Part shown: positions 38,024 to 47,522 of the stretch, piece by piece | How the letters are laid out: the number at the start of each line of letters is the position of its first letter | Position numbering within the stretch: position 1 is the first letter of the stretch | Assembly: GCF_019749375.1 (NCBI RefSeq) | Contig: NZ_JACWFE010000013.1 | Location: 186,001 to 250,000 of the forward strand | DNA length: 64,000 nt | DNA from: Bacillus sp. S/N-304-OC-R1 | Lineage (GTDB): Bacteria > Bacillota > Bacilli > Bacillales > Cytobacillaceae | Direction: 5' to 3' | The notes under the pieces: model-generated | Told to the model about the DNA's origin: nothing | The model's database searches: none | What the model saw: the letters and a program-made list of their open reading frames with translations, nothing else | Made by a program: the position numbers and the translations under genes

Positions 38024-38082
38024 TTTACTGATGCAAAAGATTAAAAGTAAGTGGGAAAAATTGCTTGTAAGGGGTGTTTTTT

Positions 38083-39372
38083 TTGAAGCCAATTAAATTA
38101 CAGACAAATATTTCATCATTAGAAGGGACAATCGCAATCCCGGGGGATAAATCAATCTCACATCGATCTATTATGTTTGGTGCCATTGCAAAGGGCAAAA
38201 CAAAAGTTACAAACTTTCTGTTAGGAGAGGATTGCTTAAGTACGATTTCATGCTTCAAAAAATTAGGAGTATGTATTGAACAGGAGGATAATCAAGTAGT
38301 AATAGAGGGAAAAGGTATAGATGGACTGCAAGAGCCTTCTCAAATATTAGATGTTGGTAATTCAGGGACTACAATTCGATTATTAATGGGAATACTGGCT
38401 GGCCGCCCTTTTCATTCGGTATTAGTTGGTGATGAATCTATTGGTAAAAGACCAATGACAAGGGTAACAAAGCCATTGCAAACGATGGGTGCTGTTATTC
38501 ATGGTAGAAAAAACTCGGAGTATACACCAATTTCTCTTACAGGGGGACCATTGGATCCCATCCAGTACTCAATGCCGGTAGCAAGTGCTCAAGTCAAGTC
38601 ATCTCTGCTATTTGCCGGTCTTCAGGCTAATGGCATGACAACTATTGTGGAGCCGGCGAAAACGAGAGACCATACTGAAAGAATGATAGGAAAGTTTGGA
38701 GGTTCCATTGATGTTGATGGCTGTACGGTACGAATTACGGGTGGTCAGAAGTTAACAGGAACGGACATCCATGTGCCAGGAGACATTTCCTCAGCCGCAT
38801 TTTTCCTCGTAGCTGGAGCTATTGTTCCTAATAGCTGCATTACCTTAAAAAATGTCGGATTAAACCCGACGAGAACCGGAATTATCGATGTTATGAAGGA
38901 AATGGGTGCTGATATTACGATTGTCCCATATGATGAAGATGCTTTTGAACCAAGCGGTGACATCACTATTAAAACATCAAATCTTAAGGGAATAACGATT
39001 AAAGGAGATTTAATTCCTAGACTGATTGATGAAATTCCTGTTATTGCTTTATTAGCTTCTCAAGCTGAGGGTGTGACAGTGATTCAAGATGCAGAGGAAC
39101 TGAAGGTAAAGGAAACTAACCGAATTGACACCGTCGTTAATGAGCTGAAGAAGCTTGGAGCTAATATTGAAGCTACAGCTGATGGAATGATTATTAAAGG
39201 AAGAACAGATTTAACAGGTGGAACTGTTTCAAGCTACGGCGACCATCGAATTGGGATGATGCTATCGATCGCTGCAGCCATCTGTAAGGAAGATGTATTC
39301 CTCGAAAACGAGGAGTCTATTTATATTTCTTATCCGTCTTTCTTTAGTCACTTAGAAGGACTAATTAAGTAA
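38083..39372 (+). CDS. aroA: 3-phosphoshikimate 1-carboxyvinyltransferase (EPSP synthase)
   Basis: Joins shikimate-3-phosphate and PEP; named aroE in B. subtilis. 429 residues. [12 protein letters not shown] (about 21-32), the class II-type [12 protein letters not shown], and late RETNRI-like [10 protein letters not shown] plus YGDHRIGM are intact. TTG 38083 has AAGGGGTG six bases upstream. Last gene of the aro cluster. Its N-terminal lobe GNSGTT differs from the glyphosate-sensitive E. coli type, as in Bacillus enzymes. Confidence 0.94.
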   Translation: MKPIKLQTNISSLEGTIAIPGDKSISHRSIMFGAIAKGKTKVTNFLLGEDCLSTISCFKKLGVCIEQEDNQVVIEGKGIDGLQEPSQILDVGNSGTTIRLLMGILAGRPFHSVLVGDESIGKRPMTRVTKPLQTMGAVIHGRKNSEYTPISLTGGPLDPIQYSMPVASAQVKSSLLFAGLQANGMTTIVEPAKTRDHTERMIGKFGGSIDVDGCTVRITGGQKLTGTDIHVPGDISSAAFFLVAGAIVPNSCITLKNVGLNPTRTGIIDVMKEMGADITIVPYDEDAFEPSGDITIKTSNLKGITIKGDLIPRLIDEIPVIALLASQAEGVTVIQDAEELKVKETNRIDTVVNELKKLGANIEATADGMIIKGRTDLTGGTVSSYGDHRIGMMLSIAAAICKEDVFLENEESIYISYPSFFSHLEGLIK

Positions 39373-39385
39373 TTCCAATATAAAC

Positions 39386-39413
39386 AAAGAGGCTGATATT
39401 CCGGTCTCTTTTT
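39386..39413 (+). terminator. Probable terminator of the aro cluster
   Basis: AAAGAG/CTCTTT stem with a large loop and a T tail. Confidence 0.5.
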
Positions 39414-39499
39414 CCCGTTTTTAAGGTAATGAAAAATAAGTATTCATAAATTATTATTTTTTTCATAGCTTGTCATAAGACCGTAAAAAGGGTGGTTTT

Positions 39500-40405
39500 A
39501 TGACATATATCATTGAAAACGCCAATATTTTAAAAGACCAGAAAATAACAAAAGCCTCACTGTTAGTTGATAATGCAACGATATTATCAATTAAACCAGC
39601 CTTTAAAAGGTATAAGCACATGAAAATGAATGCTGACCCTTTTATTATGACCCCTTCACCAATTTTACTAAAAAAAGAGTTCCCATTTGAAAAGCCTTTT
39701 CAAGAAATGAAAAAGTATTATAAGGAAGAGTTCCTCCTCAAGGGGTGTACAACCTTTATAACAATGGCTGAAGTTCAATATGAGCATGAATTAACAGATG
39801 CGATTAAACACTTAAAAAAAAGTCTATTAAATAGTCCAATCGATTATGTTATTGGCATTCGAATTCCCATCCGTTTATTGACTGTATCATTTATGAGAAA
39901 GTGCAAAAAAGAAAAGATCCCTGCTATTTTTGTTGATATTGATGTAGTGGACGAGCTATACAATATTCCATGGGGATGGCTGAGAGATGCCATGTTCCCT
40001 TATAACAGCCCATTAATTCCAATTTTTAAAAGTGAAAATGAACGAGAACAGAAGCTTGCTGCGATCGAATGGACTCGAATTATGGAGGAAGAAAAAGTAC
40101 CACACGTAAAAGAGGAGATTCAGGAAGACTGCCCTATACCATATTCAGTACTATCTAAGATAGGCATCTATCCCTTTAAAGCAAGTATCCATCAAGGTTG
40201 TGAACTATCGTATAATTTATATTGGAAGACTAGAGAGATTAGAAAAATTGAAGAAACCCAATTGTTTCACTATCATAGAGATAAGCTTGTCACGACAGTT
40301 CAAAACGGAGAAGTTATCCGTTTTGGAGGAGAGGTTATTTTTCGTCCTGGCTATGGCAAGCATGTTACAATAAAAACACCATCATTTTTTAAGATCGATG
40401 CTTAA
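39500..40405 (+). CDS. Uncharacterised protein with amidohydrolase-like ends
   Basis: 301 residues, conserved in look but without a function I can name. The N-terminus (YIIENANILKDQKITKASLLVD) and C-terminus (RFGGEVIFRPGYGKHVTIK) resemble the beta-sandwich composite domain of dihydroorotase/allantoinase-type amidohydrolases. The expected HxH metal motif after the first strand is missing (TPSPILLKKEFP), and no barrel-like metal ligands are visible in the middle. Cysteine-poor, soluble, no signal. AAAGGGTGG precedes the ATG. It lies between aroA and ypiA, and overlaps neither. Probably a catalytically dead or repurposed relative. Confidence 0.75.
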   Translation: MTYIIENANILKDQKITKASLLVDNATILSIKPAFKRYKHMKMNADPFIMTPSPILLKKEFPFEKPFQEMKKYYKEEFLLKGCTTFITMAEVQYEHELTDAIKHLKKSLLNSPIDYVIGIRIPIRLLTVSFMRKCKKEKIPAIFVDIDVVDELYNIPWGWLRDAMFPYNSPLIPIFKSENEREQKLAAIEWTRIMEEEKVPHVKEEIQEDCPIPYSVLSKIGIYPFKASIHQGCELSYNLYWKTREIRKIEETQLFHYHRDKLVTTVQNGEVIRFGGEVIFRPGYGKHVTIKTPSFFKIDA

Positions 40406-40424
40406 TTTTGAAAGGAACTTGAAT

Positions 40425-41681
40425 ATGGAAAAAGTAAACAAAATCATTTCTTTATTAGAAAATGGTCAACATGATGAAGCGTTAAGACAGTATGAATCCA
40501 TTTTATTAAATGGTTCCCATGAGGAAAGATTCGTTTTAGGTGAGGAACTACTGCATTTTGGATTTTTAGAGGAGGCCAAAAGCCTTTTTAAAAGACTTCT
40601 CGAGTCTTATCCAGAAGAGGGAGAATTACTAGTGCTTTTAGCTGAAACTCATATTGATCTTGGCGAAGAGGATGAAGCCATTCTCGTATTAGAACAGGTA
40701 AAGGCAGAGGACCCAAGCTTTCCGCAATCACTTTTGCTGCTCGCTGATCTTTATCAATTGGAAGGCTTATACGAGGTAAGTGAACAAAAGCTCTTAAAAG
40801 CCAAAGCTATTTTGCCTAATGAAGTCATCATTGACTTCGCAATGGGAGAACTTTATGCAGAGCAGGGAAGATTTATGGAGGCAGCAAGAGTGTATTTAAA
40901 AGTTCTTGAAACGGATGAGATCATTGCTGGAGTGAATGTAAACCAGAGGATGGCTGAAGTTCTAAGCGTTGGCGGATCGTTTGAGGAAGCTTTGCCATAT
41001 TATGAAAAAGCAATGGAGGATAAGCTTGAGATTAATACATTGTTCAGCTATGCATTCACTGCTTTACAGGCAGGTTATAATCGAACAGCTATCGAAAAAT
41101 TCAACGAACTAAAAGAACTGGACCCAGAATACAATTCTTTGTATATCAACCTTGCCAAAGCATATGAACGTGAAGAGGAATTAGAAAATAGTCTTAACAC
41201 AATTAAAGCTGGTATGAAATATGATGAATATAATAAGGAATTGTTTTATTTTGGCGGGACAATTTCATTAAAGCTTGGACAGGATACAGAAGCAGAAAAT
41301 TTCCTAAGAGAAGCACTTGCACTTGATCCAGAATTTATTGAAGCAGCTCTTGCATTAACTAAGCTATTTCTTCATCAAGAACGTTTTGAAGATGTTTTGG
41401 AAATAACCTCTTTACTTAGTGATTTTGGGGAAGAAGAACCTCGACTTCTTTGGGATGCTGCTATCGCCAATCAAAACCTAGAAGAATATTCTTTGGCATT
41501 AAACAAATACAGTAATGCATATACTTTCTTTAAGGAAGAGCCGGAATTTCTATTAGATTACGGAAATTTTCTAATTGAAGAAGGAAAAACCGATGAGGCT
41601 GCCGAAATTTTTAGTAAATTAGTAAAGCTTGAACCTGGTATCATGGAATATCAGGATATATTACAAAGACTTTTGGATTAA
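40425..41681 (+). CDS. ypiA: TPR repeat protein YpiA
   Basis: About 418 residues made of tetratricopeptide helices throughout (for example DEALRQYESILL, EAKSLFKRLLESYPEE, EAARVYLKVLETDE, ALPYYEKAMED, AENFLREALALDPE). No other domain. It is expected to be a protein-protein interaction scaffold. ATG 40425 follows AAAGGAACTTGAAT. Order aroA-ypiA-ypiB-ypiF-qcrABC matches B. subtilis. ypiB follows after 55 bases. Confidence 0.88.
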   Translation: MEKVNKIISLLENGQHDEALRQYESILLNGSHEERFVLGEELLHFGFLEEAKSLFKRLLESYPEEGELLVLLAETHIDLGEEDEAILVLEQVKAEDPSFPQSLLLLADLYQLEGLYEVSEQKLLKAKAILPNEVIIDFAMGELYAEQGRFMEAARVYLKVLETDEIIAGVNVNQRMAEVLSVGGSFEEALPYYEKAMEDKLEINTLFSYAFTALQAGYNRTAIEKFNELKELDPEYNSLYINLAKAYEREEELENSLNTIKAGMKYDEYNKELFYFGGTISLKLGQDTEAENFLREALALDPEFIEAALALTKLFLHQERFEDVLEITSLLSDFGEEEPRLLWDAAIANQNLEEYSLALNKYSNAYTFFKEEPEFLLDYGNFLIEEGKTDEAAEIFSKLVKLEPGIMEYQDILQRLLD

Positions 41682-41736
41682 AGATCAAAGTTCATTGGGC
41701 TTATTCACTTTCTAATAGCAGAGGAGGGAATCGAAT

Positions 41737-42279
41737 ATGTCAGCCCCTGTATCTGTCAACGAGAAAAAGGATTTTATTCGCTGGTTTTTAAATCATTATC
41801 AATTAAAGAGACGGGAATGTGTGTGGATTTTAAATTATTTAATGAGCCATGATCAGTTAATGGAAAAGGTTCATTTTGTAGAGCATGCACAATATTGTCC
41901 AAAAGGGTTAATCATGTCAACTCATTGTGTAGATGAAGTCCCTTTTCGTTTCTACAAGGAAAATGTTATGACGACTGATGCAGAGAAATCTTTTCACGAT
42001 ATTCGGCTAAACCGTGAGGAGGATATTTTTATTCAATTGAATTTCCATGCATCGAATAAGGCCCATCAATATGCTGCTGTATTAGAAGAAAACCCGTACT
42101 TGCCTAATAAAATGCTAATAAGTGAAAAGGATAAATTGGCCGCAGAAAGATTCCTTTATGACAGTATTCAAAAGTTTCAAAAGGAAAGCCTTCTGCGGAG
42201 GATTGATGAAGCTTTGGATAATCAAGATAAAGAAGCTTTCAAACAATTAACAGATGAATTGAAAAGATTAAATTCTTAA
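41737..42279 (+). CDS. ypiB: UPF0302/YpiB family protein
   Basis: 180-residue cytosolic protein with the conserved start [31 protein letters not shown], a family-typical [15 protein letters not shown] cysteine site, and a helical C-terminus ([22 protein letters not shown]). The C-terminal region resembles the IDEAL motif family, which often binds ComK or ClpC. GAGGAGGGAATCG precedes the ATG. Function unproven. Confidence 0.87.
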   Translation: MSAPVSVNEKKDFIRWFLNHYQLKRRECVWILNYLMSHDQLMEKVHFVEHAQYCPKGLIMSTHCVDEVPFRFYKENVMTTDAEKSFHDIRLNREEDIFIQLNFHASNKAHQYAAVLEENPYLPNKMLISEKDKLAAERFLYDSIQKFQKESLLRRIDEALDNQDKEAFKQLTDELKRLNS

Positions 42280-42284
42280 ATTTT

Positions 42285-42317
42285 GCTTGCTATGAAATAG
42301 CAGGCTTTTTATTTTTT
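42285..42317 (+). terminator. Terminator of ypiAB
   Basis: GCTTGCTAT/ATAGCAGGC stem and TTTTTATTTTTTT tail. Confidence 0.8.
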
Positions 42318-42379
42318 TGTCGCATTTTTATAATAGTGTTAAGATAAGTAGGATAAATTAGATATATGGAGTGAATTGG

Positions 42380-42844
42380 ATGAAGTGGATACCTCAGGAT
42401 ATTGATATGTTTCTTCAATCTAAAGAATATGTTGACACAGCAGTGTTGCCCTTGCTGCCTGTTTCCCTAAGCGGCGAAATGAAACAAACAGCATCTATGT
42501 GCGATTTTATTTCATTGCTTTCCGTTCAGCTTGAAAGACAATTTAGAGGGAGAATACTCATGCTGCCTGGCTATTCTTATCTTAAATCTTCTGCCATGGA
42601 CAAGCTTCAGGAGGATGTGAAGATATGGGAGACTGAATTATTATGTAATGAATTTAAGCATGTTTTTTATGTTACCTCTGATAGCAGCTGGAAGGCTGTG
42701 GAGAGCTGTTTAAAAGGTAAATTAATTTGGCTGCCATCACTTCCGCTAGAAAATATGGATGAACGCAATCGAAATATAATTCTTGAAGATCAAGTAAAAC
42801 AGCTTATGAATTTATTCATGCAAAGCTGGCAAACTGTCGAGTAA
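42380..42844 (+). CDS. ypiF: DUF2487 family protein YpiF
   Basis: About 154 residues, soluble, beginning MKWIPQDIDMFLQSKEYVDTAVLPL, in the family's conserved form. No catalytic motif seen. GGAGTG lies six bases before ATG 42380; three in-frame residues upstream are not needed. It occupies the place of ypiF before qcrA. Function unknown; a 250-base promoter gap separates it from qcrA. Confidence 0.82.
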   Translation: MKWIPQDIDMFLQSKEYVDTAVLPLLPVSLSGEMKQTASMCDFISLLSVQLERQFRGRILMLPGYSYLKSSAMDKLQEDVKIWETELLCNEFKHVFYVTSDSSWKAVESCLKGKLIWLPSLPLENMDERNRNIILEDQVKQLMNLFMQSWQTVE

Positions 42845-43095
42845 GCAAAAAGGCAATTGGGGAAATCTCTCCCGAAAGACAAAATTCCCTATGATAAAAT
42901 GCACCACATTTTAAAGATGATACATTTAAGTGATTTTTAATCCAGATTTAGCATTTGTTCACATACTCTACATGTTTTTACCAAAGGATTATATTGACCT
43001 TCATTAGAGATTGATATATCATGGTTATGTCCTAGTTTTATATTGTGTTGAATTTTGTCCGTTGGACTTAACTTCATAATAGAGGGGGGAAAAGA

Positions 43096-43602
43096 ATGAG
43101 CAAAAATCGTGTATCTAGACGTCAATTCCTTAGCTATACTCTAACTGGTGTAGGCGGTTTCATGGCTGCAGGTATGTTAATGCCTATGGTTCGCTTTGCT
43201 GTTGATCCAGTTCTTCAGGCGAAAGCTGAAAGTGATTACATACCTACAAAGCAAAAAGTTGCAGATATTTCAGATGTTCCAACTAGGGTTGACTTTACAT
43301 TTGAGCAGCAAGATGCTTGGTATACTTCAGATGTTACTGGTACTGCATGGGTATACCGTGATGAAAAGGGTGAAGTGATGGCATTATCACCTGTATGTAA
43401 GCATTTAGGCTGTGTTGTCGACTGGAATACTGACAAAACACATCCAGACCATTTCTACTGTCCTTGTCATGGCGGACTTTATACAAAGGATGGTACAAAC
43501 GTTCCTGGAACTCCGCCAAGTGCTGCACTTGACGTATATCCTTACATTGAAAAAGACGGTTTCCTATACTTAGGAAAAGCTAAGCCGCGAAAGGGGGCGT
43601 AA
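43096..43602 (+). CDS. qcrA: Menaquinol-cytochrome c reductase Rieske subunit
   Basis: Iron-sulfur subunit of the bc complex. 168 residues: N-terminal RRQFLSY anchor with transmembrane segment (about 12-30, GVGGFMAAGMLMPMV), then the Rieske fold with [2Fe-2S] ligands CKHLGC and CPCHGG. GAGGGGGG before the ATG. First gene of qcrABC, with qcrB starting two bases after its stop. Confidence 0.95.
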   Translation: MSKNRVSRRQFLSYTLTGVGGFMAAGMLMPMVRFAVDPVLQAKAESDYIPTKQKVADISDVPTRVDFTFEQQDAWYTSDVTGTAWVYRDEKGEVMALSPVCKHLGCVVDWNTDKTHPDHFYCPCHGGLYTKDGTNVPGTPPSAALDVYPYIEKDGFLYLGKAKPRKGA

Positions 43603-43605
43603 TCA

Positions 43606-44280
43606 TTGTTAAACAAAATTTATGATTGGGTAGATGAACGTTTAGATATTACGCCTTTATGGCGCGACATTGCAGACCATGAAGTACCTGAGCACGTAAA
43701 CCCTGCTCATCACTTCTCTGCATTCGTATACTGCTTTGGTGGTTTAACGTTCTTCGTTACTGTAATTCAAATTTTATCTGGAATGTTCTTAACTATGTAT
43801 TATGTTCCAGATATTAAAAATGCTTGGGAATCTGTTTATTACCTGCAAAACCATGTAGCATTTGGACAAATCGTCCGCGGAATGCACCACTGGGGAGCAA
43901 GTTTAGTCATTGTAATGATGTTCTTACATACGCTTCGTGTATTCTTCCAAGGAGCTTATAAGAAGCCTCGTGAATTAAACTGGGTTGTTGGTGTGCTGAT
44001 TTTCTTCGTTATGCTAGCACTTGGTTTAACAGGCTACTTATTACCATGGGATATGAAAGCATTATTCGCAACAAAGGTTACAATGCAGATTATTGAATCT
44101 ACACCGCTTATTGGTGTGCAATTAAAAACATTAATTGCTGGTGATCCAGATATTGTTGGGGCACAAACAATTACTCGTTTCTTTGCGATTCACGTATTCT
44201 TCTTGCCAGCTGCATTATTTGCACTTATGGCTGCGCACTTTGTCATGATTCGTAAACAAGGTATTTCTGGACCGTTGTAA
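43606..44280 (+). CDS. qcrB: Menaquinol-cytochrome c reductase cytochrome b6-like subunit
   Basis: 224-residue b6-type subunit with four transmembrane helices and the bis-heme histidines in GMHHWGAS, MMFLHTLRVF, and AIHVFFLP. It covers only the N-terminal half of a canonical cytochrome b; the rest is in QcrC, as in other Bacillus. TTG start with AAAGGGGGCG nine bases upstream. Near identical in sequence style to B. subtilis QcrB. Confidence 0.96.
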   Translation: MLNKIYDWVDERLDITPLWRDIADHEVPEHVNPAHHFSAFVYCFGGLTFFVTVIQILSGMFLTMYYVPDIKNAWESVYYLQNHVAFGQIVRGMHHWGASLVIVMMFLHTLRVFFQGAYKKPRELNWVVGVLIFFVMLALGLTGYLLPWDMKALFATKVTMQIIESTPLIGVQLKTLIAGDPDIVGAQTITRFFAIHVFFLPAALFALMAAHFVMIRKQGISGPL

Positions 44281-44324
44281 AAATACGATTATCGATTATA
44301 TAAAAAAGGAGGGGGAATCGCCCA

Positions 44325-45092
44325 ATGCATCGTGGTAAAGGTATGAAATTCGTAGGTGACTCTCGTGTTCCTGTTGAACGTAAGCCGAATATTCCGAAAG
44401 ATTATTCGGAGTATCCTGGAAAAACAGAAGCATTTTGGCCTAACTTCCTATTAAAGGAATGGATGGTTGGTGCCGTTTTCTTAGTAGGATTTTTATGTTT
44501 AACAGTTGCTCATGAGCCACCGTTAGAAAAAATTGCTGATCCTAGTGATACAGCTTATATTCCACTTCCAGACTGGTATTTCTTATTCTTATACCAATTA
44601 CTAAAATATACTTATGCATCTGGCCCATATAACGCTGTTGGTGCGTTTATCATTCCGGGTCTAGCTTTCGGAGCTTTATTATTAGCACCGTTTATTGATC
44701 GTGGTCCTGAAAGAAAACCATCTAAGCGTCCATTGGCTACTGGATTCATGTTATTGGCTTTAGCAGGAATTACATTTTTAACTTGGCAGTCTGTTGCGAC
44801 TCATGACTGGGAAGCTGCAGCAAGACAAGGAAAAATCGTAGCTGAAGTTGAAATTGATAAAAATTCTGATGGCTACAAGCTTCTAGAAGCAAATACTTGT
44901 ACTTCATGTCACGGAGCTGAACTTGCAGGTGGTGGACCAAACCCGGCACTTATCGATACAGGTCTAACTCCAGATGAGATTTCTGATATCGCGAGACATG
45001 GTAGAGGTAACATGCCTCCAGGTATGTTCAAAGGAACAGATGAAGAATTAAAAGTACTTGCTGAGTTTATTTCAAACTTAACAAGTAAGTAA
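44325..45092 (+). CDS. qcrC: Menaquinol-cytochrome c reductase cytochrome b/c subunit
   Basis: Fused subunit of 255 residues: subunit IV-like N-terminal half (three transmembrane helices and the PDWYF quinone-site motif near residue 85), then a class I cytochrome c domain with CTSCH heme motif and a late PPGM methionine. This bc fusion is the Bacillus hallmark. AAAGGAGGGGG precedes the ATG. Ends the operon with a strong terminator. Confidence 0.95.
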   Translation: MHRGKGMKFVGDSRVPVERKPNIPKDYSEYPGKTEAFWPNFLLKEWMVGAVFLVGFLCLTVAHEPPLEKIADPSDTAYIPLPDWYFLFLYQLLKYTYASGPYNAVGAFIIPGLAFGALLLAPFIDRGPERKPSKRPLATGFMLLALAGITFLTWQSVATHDWEAAARQGKIVAEVEIDKNSDGYKLLEANTCTSCHGAELAGGGPNPALIDTGLTPDEISDIARHGRGNMPPGMFKGTDEELKVLAEFISNLTSK

Positions 45093-45098
45093 TAATAG

Positions 45099-45128
45099 AA
45101 AGCTGACGTTAATTACGTCAGCTTTTTT
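45099..45128 (+). terminator. Terminator of qcrABC
   Basis: AAGCTGACGT/ACGTCAGCTT perfect stem with TTTTTT tail. Confidence 0.9.
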
Positions 45129-45211
45129 AATATTGTGGTTTAACTCATTTGCATACGTCGACTCTATGGTAAAATAAAACAGAAAAATACAAAAAAGAAA
45201 AGAGGGCATTC

Positions 45212-45811
45212 ATGAAGTGGATTTATCCGATTCTGGCTAATCGAGCAATATTATGGCTGCTATTAATTGTAAATATTGCAGGAACAATTTATGGTTATAT
45301 TTGGTACAAGTGGCAACTTGTCGATACACCCCCGATTTTCTTGCCATTTGTGCCAGATAGTCCTACAGCCAGTTTGTTTTTTGTTTTTGTGTTAATTGCG
45401 TTTCTGCTAGGGAAAAATTGGCCGCTTTTTGAAGCTCTGGCTATTGTAACTCTAATTAAGTATGGAATCTGGGCAGTTGTCATGAATTTGTTGGTTTTCA
45501 ATGTTACTGGTGAACTGGATATGGTTGCCTTGATGCTCATTATTTCCCATGGTGCAATGGCGGTTCAAGGAGCTTTATATGCGCCATTCTATAGAATGAA
45601 AACATGGCATTTAGTTGTAACCGCCATTTGGACATTACATAATGATGTAATCGATTATGTGTTTTTTATGCTTCCTAGGTATCCAATTTTGGACTTATAT
45701 ACACCGCAGATTGGATATTTTACATTTTGGCTAAGTGTGTTTTCGATTGGTATTACAGCTTTTTTAACATTAAGAAAAAATCGGTTTAACTTAAACTTGA
45801 ATTCTAATTGA
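45212..45811 (+). CDS. ypjA: DUF1405 family membrane protein YpjA
   Basis: 199 residues, six hydrophobic helices, starting MKWIYPILANRAILWLLLIVN. Conserved motifs HGAMAVQGALYAPFY, WTLHNDVIDY, and multiple buried Trp match the YpjA family placed between qcrC and ypjB. AAGAGGGC precedes the ATG. No enzymatic function can be stated. Confidence 0.86.
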   Translation: MKWIYPILANRAILWLLLIVNIAGTIYGYIWYKWQLVDTPPIFLPFVPDSPTASLFFVFVLIAFLLGKNWPLFEALAIVTLIKYGIWAVVMNLLVFNVTGELDMVALMLIISHGAMAVQGALYAPFYRMKTWHLVVTAIWTLHNDVIDYVFFMLPRYPILDLYTPQIGYFTFWLSVFSIGITAFLTLRKNRFNLNLNSN

Positions 45812-45872
45812 ATAGGTCTATCCTTGTCCTATCTCTCATACATATTTAATAGTAATTTGAGGGGGGACAAGA

Positions 45873-46667
45873 ATGAAAGTCAGGTTAATTGTTACAGTCA
45901 TTATGTTATTTCTGCTATTACCTATATCAGTATTCGCAAAAGAAACCTCACCTGTAGATAGATTGGATCAACTATCTGATGAAGCACTTCAAATGGTTAA
46001 GCTTCATCGATATGAAGATGCAAAGAAGCTGCTTGAGTATTTTTCAGAACAATTTGTTTCTGTAACCGGAAAAGAGAGACCATTTACACCTGATGAATTA
46101 AGGATCGTAACTGTATCACATGACGAAGCGGTACAAGCTGCTGCGAATGCAACGATGAATCATGAAGAAAAAATAAATCGTGTAACTAAGTTTAGGCTCG
46201 TAATGGATGCTATTACTTCACCATATCAGCCATTATGGACTGAAATGGAATCTCCAATCATGACTATGTTTGGCGAGGTTAAGGAAGCGGCATATATAGG
46301 TGATACACAGCAATTTAATTCAAACCTGAATTCATTTTTATCATTATATGATATTATTCATCCTAGTATAAAAATTAATGTTGATCGAGAACGAATTCAA
46401 AGAATAGATGCGAGAATTGAATTTATTGATAAATATCGCCCTCAAGTATTAACTGAAACTGCAAGCCATATGGAGCTAGAAGCTTTAGAAGCAGATTTGC
46501 AGCTACTATTTGATGAAATGACAGAGGACGAAGCAGACCCTTCTTTATGGTGGGTAATAATCTCAACTGGAAGCATCATTATTCTTACATTATCCTACGT
46601 TGGGTGGAGAAAATATAAAGGCGATCAAGAAAAGGAAAAATCACTTTCAAGAAGGCAAAAAGATTGA
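45873..46667 (+). CDS. ypjB: Sporulation protein YpjB
   Basis: 264 residues: signal peptide (1-22, LFLLLPISVFA), a soluble helical domain, a C-terminal transmembrane helix (about 226-246) and a basic tail (KYKGDQEKEKSLSRRQKD). The layout fits the YpjB sporulation family. GAGGGGGG precedes the ATG. Loss slightly impairs sporulation in B. subtilis as reported for this family; the molecular role is unknown. Confidence 0.86.
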   Translation: MKVRLIVTVIMLFLLLPISVFAKETSPVDRLDQLSDEALQMVKLHRYEDAKKLLEYFSEQFVSVTGKERPFTPDELRIVTVSHDEAVQAAANATMNHEEKINRVTKFRLVMDAITSPYQPLWTEMESPIMTMFGEVKEAAYIGDTQQFNSNLNSFLSLYDIIHPSIKINVDRERIQRIDARIEFIDKYRPQVLTETASHMELEALEADLQLLFDEMTEDEADPSLWWVIISTGSIIILTLSYVGWRKYKGDQEKEKSLSRRQKD

Positions 46668-46783
46668 CGCCATCTTTCGGCAAAAATACAATAATAATAA
46701 GAGAAGCTAATAATAACTTAAAATCAGATAGCTGCATCTTTAATAAATGCACCATCTAGAGAAAGCATAAAGGAGGTATAGTG

Positions 46784-47464
46784 ATGGGTGGATACCTGAT
46801 ATACTTCATTCTTATTATTCTAATCCCACTATGGGCGCAAATGAGAGTAAAGGGCTCGTATGCGAAATATTCAAGAGTAGCATCCTCTTCACATATGAGA
46901 GGGGCAGAGGTGGCAAGAAGAATTTTGGATTCAAATGGTTTATTCCATGTAGGTGTTGAGGAAATTAGAGGTCATTTAACAGACCATTATGACCCTCGTT
47001 CAAAAACAGTACGGTTGTCTTCTGCGAACTATCATGGACATTCTGTTGCTGCTGCTGCAATTGCTGCGCACGAGGTCGGACATGCCATTCAGGATCAACA
47101 GGAGTATGCGTTTTTAAGATTTAGGCATTCGCTAGTTCCTGTTGCGAATATTGGTTCTAATTTTTCCTGGATTTTAATCTTAATAGGCTTTTTAGCAGGG
47201 GTAAGCGGGTTTGTGCTCCTGGGAATTATTTTTATGGCCTTTGCCGTTATCTTTCAAATTGTCACTTTGCCAGTTGAGTTCAACGCGTCAAATAGAGCAA
47301 TGGATCAAGTTGTATCATTAGGAATTATTAGAAATGATGAAGAAAGAGAGACGAAAAAGGTATTAAATGCCGCCGCTCTTACTTATGTCGCAGCAGCTGC
47401 AGTGGCAGTCTTAGAATTACTGCGACTAATACTCATTTATACAGGTATGTCAAGACAAGATTAA
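46784..47464 (+). CDS. YugP-type membrane zinc metalloprotease
   Basis: About 226 residues, DUF-type neutral zinc metallopeptidase: HEVGHAIQ zinc motif (residues about 97-104), preceded by an aspartate/histidine-rich NYHGHSVAAAAIAAH, and with four membrane helices (N-terminal, two after the motif, one C-terminal). B. subtilis has its copy, yugP, elsewhere. ATG 46784 is eight bases after GGAGG; an adjacent GTG at 46781 also reads. Substrate unknown. Confidence 0.84.
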   Translation: MGGYLIYFILIILIPLWAQMRVKGSYAKYSRVASSSHMRGAEVARRILDSNGLFHVGVEEIRGHLTDHYDPRSKTVRLSSANYHGHSVAAAAIAAHEVGHAIQDQQEYAFLRFRHSLVPVANIGSNFSWILILIGFLAGVSGFVLLGIIFMAFAVIFQIVTLPVEFNASNRAMDQVVSLGIIRNDEERETKKVLNAAALTYVAAAAVAVLELLRLILIYTGMSRQD

Positions 47465-47492
47465 ACCAGCCTTAAGGCTGGTTTTGTTTTTT
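47464..47492. terminator. Terminator between the YugP-type gene and ypjC
   Basis: AACCAGCC/GGCTGGTT stem starting at the stop codon, TTTTGTTTTTT tail. Confidence 0.8.
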
Positions 47493-47522
47493 ACTCTATT
47501 GGAAATTATCAATTACTAGAAC

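Noticed and set aside
42937-43095. Minus-strand frame of 46 codons (from ATG 43080) before qcrA, ending with a CRVCEQ motif
   Set aside because: It looks protein-like but has a pyrimidine-only upstream and no ribosome site, and occupies the qcr promoter region. I could not support it.
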